The notes beneath the pieces are model-generated. The model saw nothing but the letters and a program-made list of their open reading frames with translations. It was not told the origin of the DNA and did not search any database. A stretch of DNA of 14,587 nt. Origin: Gammaproteobacteria bacterium (GTDB taxonomy: Bacteria; Pseudomonadota; Gammaproteobacteria; JAJDOJ01). Below, in pieces: positions 7,283-14,587 of this stretch (position 1 is the first letter of the stretch; every line of letters begins with the position of its first letter). The stretch lies in assembly GCA_027030565.1 (NCBI GenBank), contig JALVEU010000090.1:1-14587 (forward strand). The letters are read 5' to 3'. The position numbers and the translations under genes were made by a program.

Positions 7283-8206
7283 ATGATCAGACAGCGCACG
7301 CTCAAGAACGCCATTCGGGCCACGGGGGTCGGCCTGCACACGGGGGAGAAGATCGTCCTGATGTTACGGCCGGCCGAGCCGGACACGGGGATCGTCTTTC
7401 GACGCGTGGACCTCGATCCACCGGTGGAGATCAAGGCGCACCCCGAGAACGTCGGCGACACGCGGCTGTCCACGACGCTGAGCCACGGGGGGGTCAGCAT
7501 CTCCACGGTGGAGCACCTGCTCTCGGCCATCGCCGGGCTCGGCATCGACAACGCCATCATCGACCTCAGCGCCCCGGAGGTTCCCATCATGGACGGGAGC
7601 GCGGGCCCGTTCGTGTTCCTCATCCAGTCGGCGGGCATCGTGGAGCAGAACGCCCCCAAACGCTTCATCCGGATCAAGCGGCAAGTGGTGGCCCGTGACG
7701 GCGACAAGTGGGCCCGGTTCGAGCCGTTCGAGGGTTTCAAGGTGGGTTTCACCATCGACTTCGACCACCCCGTGTTCCGTTCCCGTGCGCAAAGCGCGGA
7801 GATCGACTTTTCCACGACCTCCTTCGTCAAGGAGGTCAGCCGCGCGCGGACCTTCGGCTTCGTGCGCGACATCGAAATGCTGCGCAACCACAACCTGGCC
7901 CTGGGCGGGAGCCTCGACAACGCTGTGGTGGTGGACGACTACCGAATCCTCAACGAAGACGGTTTGCGCTACGAGGACGAGTTCGTCAAGCACAAGATCC
8001 TCGATGCCATCGGTGATCTCTATCTACTCGGGCGCAGCCTCATCGGAGCGTTCTACGGATACAAGTCGGGGCACGAGCTGAACAACATTCTCCTGCGCAA
8101 GCTCCTGGCCACGGAGGATGCGTGGGAGGAAGTCACGTTCGAGCGGGAAGAAGTGAGCAAGGTGCCCATCTCCTTCGTCCGTCCTGTGGGCGCAGCCGAA
8201 TTCTGA
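7283..8206 (+). CDS. lpxC: LpxC, UDP-3-O-acyl-N-acetylglucosamine deacetylase
   Basis: LpxC is the zinc amidase that performs the committed step of lipid A synthesis in the cytoplasm. The product has 307 residues (E. coli 305). Catalytic Glu77 and zinc ligand His78 are in STVEHLLSA. The other zinc ligands His237 and Asp241 are in HKILDAIGD, and the general acid His264 is in KSGHELNN. The substrate-binding motifs APEVPIMDGSAGPFVFL (97-113) and SRARTFGFVRDIE (186-198) are present. It follows ftsZ as in most gammaproteobacteria but after a 394-base gap with its own candidate promoter. It is convergent with the minus-strand DUF721 gene. Its presence shows a Gram-negative, lipid A-making host. Confidence 0.99.
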   Translation: MIRQRTLKNAIRATGVGLHTGEKIVLMLRPAEPDTGIVFRRVDLDPPVEIKAHPENVGDTRLSTTLSHGGVSISTVEHLLSAIAGLGIDNAIIDLSAPEVPIMDGSAGPFVFLIQSAGIVEQNAPKRFIRIKRQVVARDGDKWARFEPFEGFKVGFTIDFDHPVFRSRAQSAEIDFSTTSFVKEVSRARTFGFVRDIEMLRNHNLALGGSLDNAVVVDDYRILNEDGLRYEDEFVKHKILDAIGDLYLLGRSLIGAFYGYKSGHELNNILLRKLLATEDAWEEVTFEREEVSKVPISFVRPVGAAEF

Positions 8207-8256
8207 CCAGGACCAGCCCTGGACCTCGCGTTCCAGGGGGTCGATCCCGTTCCTGA

Positions 8257-8285
8257 ACGCTGGTCGGCATGCTTCCGACCAGCGT
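8257..8285 (+). terminator. Strong hairpin between convergent lpxC and dciA
   Basis: The arms at 8257-8267 (ACGCTGGTCGG) and 8275-8285 pair perfectly over 11 bp around the 7-base loop CATGCTT. The hairpin starts 50 bases after the lpxC stop and lies about 120 bases beyond the dciA stop on the other strand. Neither side has a T tract, so it is not a textbook intrinsic terminator. Its position between converging genes suits a bidirectional terminator or an mRNA 3'-end stabiliser. Confidence 0.5.
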
Positions 8286-8342
8286 CTCCGCGCGCGTGGC
8301 CGCTTTCCGACAGGCAGCGGTCGTGGATTCCCGATGCGGTTT

Positions 8343-8354
8343 TGGGCGATAATA
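8343..8354 (+). promoter_or_regulatory. Repeated -10-like motif TGGGCnATAATA
   Basis: This 12-base motif matches the -10 region of the candidate lpxC promoter (6998-7009) at all fixed positions. If active on the plus strand it would start RNA near 8360 that runs antisense to dciA and towards the M23 peptidase and secA. No good -35 is seen; TGGATT at 8324-8329 is the best and is weak. On the minus strand the same bases read TATTAT, again without a good -35. Confidence 0.25.
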
Positions 8355-8408
8355 CGGGCCGTTTTTGCCGGCCTGGTTCCTTGACACCTGGTCTGATGGG
8401 CTCCCTGC

Positions 8409-8828
8409 TCAGCCGCCCGCCCGGCGGGCCATCCGGCGCAAGGCACGCGCCAGCCGGGGATCCGGAACGGTGGCAGCGGTGGTGAGCAGTGGGATGGCGG
8501 CGGAGCGAGGTATCCGAACCGGAGGCAGAGCCGTGCGGGGTGGATGGCCGGGCGGTTGGACGCAGACGCTGATCCGGTCCGGCACCGAAATGCCGCCGCG
8601 GGCCGCACTGCGCATGGCAGCGAGCAATGTCTGGGCCTGGAATCGGAGCCGGGTGGCCCAAACGGAGCTGTCGGTGACCACCACCAGCCGCCCGTGCTGG
8701 ACGCCCCCGGCCCGGCAGTGCGGCCGCGCCTCCTCGGGAAGGCTGGCCTGTAGGAGGCGCTCCAGGTCTTGGACCTGGTGTATGCGGGCCCTCAGGTGGC
8801 GAGGGACGAATTGTTGGACGGATCGCAT
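8409..8828 (-). CDS. dciA: DUF721 protein, probable replicative helicase loader DciA
   Basis: This small basic protein (139 residues from ATG 8828) matches the DUF721/DciA family. The N-terminal half carries the pattern VQDLERLLQASLPEEARPHC followed by GRLVVVTDSSVWATRLRFQ (47-64), the most conserved block of the family. The C-terminal half is Pro- and Arg-rich and probably disordered. DciA is known as the ancestral loader of DnaB helicase in bacteria lacking DnaC, and the family commonly sits between lpxC and secA in gammaproteobacteria. It is the only minus-strand gene here. GTG 8864 is an alternative start adding 12 residues, just 24 bases from the divergent M23 gene. Neither start has a clear ribosome binding site. 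The family is fairly sure; the loader role is inferred from it. Confidence 0.85.
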   Translation of the reverse strand: MRSVQQFVPRHLRARIHQVQDLERLLQASLPEEARPHCRAGGVQHGRLVVVTDSSVWATRLRFQAQTLLAAMRSAARGGISVPDRISVCVQPPGHPPRTALPPVRIPRSAAIPLLTTAATVPDPRLARALRRMARRAGG

Positions 8829-8888
8829 GTGAGGGCGAGCGGATAGGCTGGAACGCCTCACCACCAGGGTAACAAAATCGGGGTGACG

Positions 8889-9800
8889 ATGGACTACATA
8901 CTGCTTCCGGGCCGGGGGGGGCGCTGCTTCCGCATCCGTTACACCACTTGGCAGCGGGTGGTCCTGTTGCTGATGGGCTTCGTCTTGGTTCCGGTGCTCA
9001 CGGCGGGGGCAGGTTACTACGCCGGGCTACGTGCGGGCGATGCGGCGACGGTGGCACGCTGGCGCGCAGACGTGGCGGTACAGAGCGCAGAGCTGGAGCA
9101 GGTGCGGCACGAGACGCAGGCACGGGTGGAGGCACTGGCCCGACGCATCGGCGATCTCCAGGCAGAGCTCTACCGATTGGACGCACTGGGCGCACGGCTG
9201 GTGCATCTGGCCGATCTCGACGATGGGGAGTTCGACTTCTCCGGGCAGCCGGGTGTGGGTGGGCCCCGCCAGGCACCAGCGAGCCTCGGCGAGGACACCC
9301 TGGACGAGGTGCTGGCCGCCCTGGAGGCGAAACTACGCGACCGCCGGGCCCAGCTGGAAGCCTTGGACCGGGTGCTGCAAGGGCGCAAGCTGCGCGAGGC
9401 CGTTCGGCCTGCGGGCAGCCCCGTGAAGAGTGGATTCATCTCTTCCCCTTTCGGCAAGCGGGTCGATCCCTTCACCGGAAAGTCCGAGTTTCACAAGGGG
9501 CTGGATTTCGCAGCCAAGGTGGGGAGTGAAGTGGTCGCCGTGGCCGGTGGCATCGTGACCTGGGCGGGCAAGCGCCCGGGTTACGGCTATCTGGTGGAGA
9601 TCGATCACGGAGGCGGTTTCGTCACGCGCTACGGGCACAACCAGAAGCTGCTGGTCAAGACCGGCGATCGCGTCGAACGCGGTCAGGTGATCGGGCTGGT
9701 CGGCAGTACGGGCCGGTCCACAGGGCCGCACGTGCACTTCGAAGTCCTCCACGACGGGAAGGTCGTGGATCCACGCCGCTATCTCCACGCCAAGGGTTGA
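8889..9800 (+). CDS. Membrane-anchored M23 family metallopeptidase (LytM domain)
   Basis: The 303-residue protein has a short N-terminal stretch (MDYILLPGRGGRCFRI), one hydrophobic helix at about 22-46, and Ala/Glu/Arg-rich probable coiled coil at about 52-108 and 137-165. A complete LytM domain covers about 180-300. The zinc and catalytic residues are all present: His202 and Asp206 in HKGLD, His250 in RYGH, and His281/His283 in HVHFE. It is therefore predicted to be an active periplasmic endopeptidase that cuts peptidoglycan cross-links. M23 genes beside secA are common outside enterics. It diverges from dciA. GTG 8883 is a possible start two codons upstream; ATG 8889 fits the family and has CGGGGTG just before it. 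The exact substrate and partner are unknown. Confidence 0.93.
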   Translation: MDYILLPGRGGRCFRIRYTTWQRVVLLLMGFVLVPVLTAGAGYYAGLRAGDAATVARWRADVAVQSAELEQVRHETQARVEALARRIGDLQAELYRLDALGARLVHLADLDDGEFDFSGQPGVGGPRQAPASLGEDTLDEVLAALEAKLRDRRAQLEALDRVLQGRKLREAVRPAGSPVKSGFISSPFGKRVDPFTGKSEFHKGLDFAAKVGSEVVAVAGGIVTWAGKRPGYGYLVEIDHGGGFVTRYGHNQKLLVKTGDRVERGQVIGLVGSTGRSTGPHVHFEVLHDGKVVDPRRYLHAKG

Positions 9801-9910
9801 TGGCGGCAGCGGGGGAGGGGGCGCACCCGCCATTCTCCTTTCCGCATTCGGAGGCACAGAACTGCAAGCCCCTGCGTCGGTCTATGAAATGACAAGGAAT
9901 TTCGAGCTCT

Positions 9911-9929
9911 CCGACCGACCGTCGGTCGG
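9911..9929. repeat. 19-base operator-like inverted repeat upstream of secA
   Basis: Nine-base arms CCGACCGAC and GTCGGTCGG flank a single central C. The arms are built from GACC/GGTC units, so the site has both inverted and direct symmetry. The 1-base centre favours a DNA-binding protein site over an RNA hairpin. It resembles operators of TetR-type regulators in general form, by recall only. It lies 97 bases before the secA ATG. An RNA hairpin after the M23 gene is the alternative reading. Confidence 0.5.
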
Positions 9930-9995
9930 TCAGCCGGAGTCGGGTCCCCACCTGTGGCGCGCTCGCAGGTGCACGCACAATCCCACACCCATGCA

Positions 9996-10015
9996 ATGTC
10001 ACCCCCGGGTGACGT
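9996..10015 (+). promoter_or_regulatory. Hairpin directly upstream of the secA start
   Basis: The bases GTCACC (9998-10003) and GGTGAC (10008-10013) pair around CCCG; a G-T and an A-T pair extend the stem to 8 bp at 9996-10015. It ends 10 bases before the secA ATG, just where a ribosome binding site would be, and no good Shine-Dalgarno sequence is present. A role in secA translation control is inferred from position only. Confidence 0.35.
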
Positions 10016-10025
10016 CGGATTCATC

Positions 10026-12818
<2,793 letters not shown>

Positions 12819-14048
12819 ATGGCCGTCGGCTTGACGCCTCCTGGGCGGTTGTTGCCGGTCGCCGGCGTGCGGCTGGCCGCCGGCCCTGCCGGGATCCGTT
12901 ACACGGATCGGGACGACGTGGCGCTGATGGAGCTGGCCCCCGGCACTCGGACGGCGGCCGTGTTCACCCGTAACCGCTTCCGTGCAGCACCGGTCCAGGT
13001 GGCCGAGGCGCATCTGATGCAGACGGCGCCGCGTTATCTGCTGGTCAACGCCGGCAATGCCAATGCCGGTACCGGCCCGGCCGGGGTGCAGACGGCGAAA
13101 GCCAGCTGCGATCTGGTGGCGCGGCGCATGGGCTGTCAGCCGTCACAAGTGCTGCCTTTCTCCACGGGGGTCATCGGCGAGCCGCTCCCGCTGGCACCGT
13201 TCGAGCGGGTCATGGACGCGCTCGCGCGCGGGCTCGATGCGGGGCGCTGGCTGGACGCAGCCCGCGCCATCATGACCACCGACACGGTGCCCAAGGCCAT
13301 CTCCTGTGTCATCGAGACCGCAGACGGCCCGGTGACCATCACGGGAATGGCCAAGGGCGCGGGCATGATTCGCCCGGACATGGCCACCATGTTGGCCTTC
13401 ATCGCCACCGATGCGGCGATACCGGGACAGGAGCTGCGCCGGCTCCTGGACGCGGGCGTGGGGGCGTCCTTCAACGCCATCACGGTGGATGGGGACACCT
13501 CGACCAATGATGCCTGTGTGCTCATGGCCACAGGTGCCTCCAGAGTGGCCGTGGAACGGCGTTCCGCACACTGGCAGGCCTTCTCCGGCGAGCTGCTGTG
13601 GGTCATGCAATGGCTTGCCCAGGCGATCGTTCGCGACGCCGAGGGCGCCACCAAGTTCGTCACCCTCCATGTGTGCGCTGCGGCCACGGTGGAGGAGGCC
13701 CGGGCAGTGGCCTACACGGTGGCCCATTCCCCTTTGGTCAAGACGGCGTTCTTCGCCTCGGATCCCAACTGGGGACGGATCCTGGCCGCCGTGGGCCGCG
13801 CAGGGGTGGACGACTTGGAGGTGGAACGGGTGGCACTGTGGCTGGAAGGCATGCAGGGCCGAAGGGTGTGTGTCGTCCGCGACGGCGCCCTCGATCCGGC
13901 TTATCGGGAGCGCGAAGGGGCCGCCGTCATGGCCGCGCCGGAATTCACGGTGCGTATCGAGCTGGGACGCGGCACGGCCTCGGCCACCGTCTGGACCTCG
14001 GACCTCTCGCACGAATACGTGCGGATCAACGCGGAATATCGCAGCTGA
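12819..14048 (+). CDS. argJ: ArgJ, glutamate N-acetyltransferase / amino-acid acetyltransferase
   Basis: ArgJ moves the acetyl group from N-acetylornithine to glutamate, recycling it in arginine synthesis; some members also use acetyl-CoA. The 409-residue precursor is expected to cut itself into two chains before Thr190, in KGAGMIRPDMATML, and Thr190 then acts as the nucleophile. Other family blocks are VFTRNRFRAAPV near residue 49, LLVNAGNANAGTG, FSTGVIGEPL, the dinucleotide-like region TVDGDTSTNDACVLMATG, and SDPNWGRILAAVGRAG. The C-terminal SHEYVRINAEYRS ends as in the family. The ATG directly follows the secA stop with no spacer and no clear ribosome binding site, so coupling to secA is likely. 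It is metabolically unrelated to its neighbours, but secA-argJ adjacency is common in non-enteric gammaproteobacteria. Confidence 0.98.
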   Translation: MAVGLTPPGRLLPVAGVRLAAGPAGIRYTDRDDVALMELAPGTRTAAVFTRNRFRAAPVQVAEAHLMQTAPRYLLVNAGNANAGTGPAGVQTAKASCDLVARRMGCQPSQVLPFSTGVIGEPLPLAPFERVMDALARGLDAGRWLDAARAIMTTDTVPKAISCVIETADGPVTITGMAKGAGMIRPDMATMLAFIATDAAIPGQELRRLLDAGVGASFNAITVDGDTSTNDACVLMATGASRVAVERRSAHWQAFSGELLWVMQWLAQAIVRDAEGATKFVTLHVCAAATVEEARAVAYTVAHSPLVKTAFFASDPNWGRILAAVGRAGVDDLEVERVALWLEGMQGRRVCVVRDGALDPAYREREGAAVMAAPEFTVRIELGRGTASATVWTSDLSHEYVRINAEYRS

Positions 14049-14093
14049 GGGCGGCGCGGTCTTTCGGCGTGCCCTGAACGGCGGTACAGACCG

Positions 14094-14587
14094 ATGGTGT
14101 TTTCCCCCGTCCCCTGTTCCTGTCCGCCGGACCACCTCCACGTGGTGGCCGCCGTGGTCTGGGGGCCGGGCAGGCGCTGTTTGATCGCTCGTCGGGCGCG
14201 GGGCGCCGAGCACGGGGGCAAGTGGGAGTTCCCGGGTGGCAAGGTGGAGCCCGGCGAGTCACCCCTCCAAGCGCTGGTCCGGGAGCTGCGCGAAGAGCTG
14301 GGGCTGAGCGGCGTGCTTCGGGCCGAGCCGCTGATCCAGATCCCCCACAGTGATTCCCAGCGCGGCGTCTGGCTCGATGTCTGGGAGGTCCACCGTTATG
14401 TGGGGCGCGCCTACGGGCGCGAGGGTCAGCCGTTGAAATGGGTGGTCCCCGAGCGTCTGGACGGCTATACGTTCCCCGCGGCCAATCTGCCGATCCTGGC
14501 GGCGTTGCGGCTGCCCCGCGAGCTGTTGATCACCCCAGAGCCCGGCAGGGACTGGGAGGGCTTTCTGGCACGGTTGAACGCGGCGCT
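14094..14587 (+). CDS. mutT: MutT-type Nudix hydrolase, N-terminal part, probably fused to a ThiE-like domain
   Basis: The frame runs off the right edge after 164 visible residues. It has a perfect Nudix box, GX5EX7REUXEEXGU, at residues 49-71 (GGKVEPGES then RELREELGL), preceded by KWEFPGG as in E. coli MutT, which hydrolyses 8-oxo-dGTP to protect DNA and nucleotide pools. PLKWVVPERL and YTFPAANLPIL close the Nudix domain near residue 139. The frame then continues as LPRELLITPEP...WEGFLARLNAA, which resembles the start of the thiamine phosphate synthase-like domain fused to MutT in many gammaproteobacteria. ATG 14094 adds a 14-residue N-tail with two Cys; GTG 14097 or GTG 14142 are alternatives. 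There is no clear ribosome binding site. Confidence 0.92.
   Translation, partial: MVFSPVPCSCPPDHLHVVAAVVWGPGRRCLIARRARGAEHGGKWEFPGGKVEPGESPLQALVRELREELGLSGVLRAEPLIQIPHSDSQRGVWLDVWEVHRYVGRAYGREGQPLKWVVPERLDGYTFPAANLPILAALRLPRELLITPEPGRDWEGFLARLNAA

Noticed and set aside
7084..7698. 204-codon plus-strand frame starting before lpxC
   Set aside because: It runs into lpxC out of frame; its composition is Arg/Gly/His-rich and no ribosome binding site or family match is seen.
5380..7920. Very long minus-strand open frame (846 codons) across ftsA, ftsZ and lpxC
   Set aside because: It lies opposite three certain genes, has low-complexity His/Arg/Gly/Pro composition and no recognisable domain; long antisense frames are expected in GC-rich coding DNA.
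8381..8386. Perfect TTGACA -35 hexamer on the plus strand
   Set aside because: No -10 element lies at a workable spacing; the bases at 8404-8409 are G/C-rich, so a chance match is likelier.
8365..8832. 155-codon plus-strand frame opposite dciA
   Set aside because: The minus-strand frame carries the DUF721 signature TDSSVWATRLRF; this one starts at TTG and is Arg/Trp/Ser-rich shadow sequence.
9883..9888. TATGAA as a -10 element for secA
   Set aside because: No -35 element is recognisable 15 to 19 bases upstream, so the evidence is too thin to list as a promoter.

Overview
This 14.6-kb, very GC-rich window is a chromosomal housekeeping region: the distal half of a division and cell wall (dcw) cluster followed by the lpxC-secA-argJ-mutT block. 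Gene order, the FtsZ C-terminal peptide (DYLDIPAFLRKQAD), an LpxC beginning MIRQRTLKN, and a DUF721/DciA plus M23-peptidase pair where enterics carry secM all point to a non-enteric gammaproteobacterium, with an order like that of Pseudomonas. Genus cannot be assigned from the sequence alone. No tRNA, rRNA, CRISPR array, insertion sequence or prophage was seen.

Layout. (1) Positions 1-6888, all on the plus strand: the 3' end of murG, then murC, murB, ddl, ftsQ, ftsA and ftsZ. From murG to ftsA every junction overlaps by a few bases, so the genes look like one translationally coupled operon. It makes lipid II precursors (MurC, MurB, Ddl, MurG) and the core divisome (FtsQ, FtsA, FtsZ). ftsZ has its own strong ribosome binding site after a 61-bp gap. 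(2) Positions 6889-7282: a 394-bp non-coding gap opening with 42 consecutive G/C bases that can fold into hairpins, then a likely promoter and a long leader for lpxC. (3) lpxC (lipid A synthesis) runs convergently into a short minus-strand DUF721/DciA gene; a strong hairpin lies between them. (4) A membrane-anchored M23 peptidase gene diverges from dciA and is followed by a 225-bp gap with two inverted repeats, then secA (preprotein translocase ATPase). (5) argJ (arginine synthesis) starts on the base after the secA stop codon. It is followed by a Nudix MutT-type gene that runs off the window and appears to continue into a second, ThiE-like domain.

Together the genes couple wall precursor supply, septum formation, outer-membrane lipid A synthesis and protein export, with replication (DciA), arginine and nucleotide-sanitation genes attached. 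All catalytic motifs I checked are intact and I found no pseudogene. I see no convincing undescribed system. The points most worth a second look are non-coding (the secA upstream region, the G/C-only block after ftsZ, a repeated promoter-like motif) and an insertion of about 25 residues in SecA.
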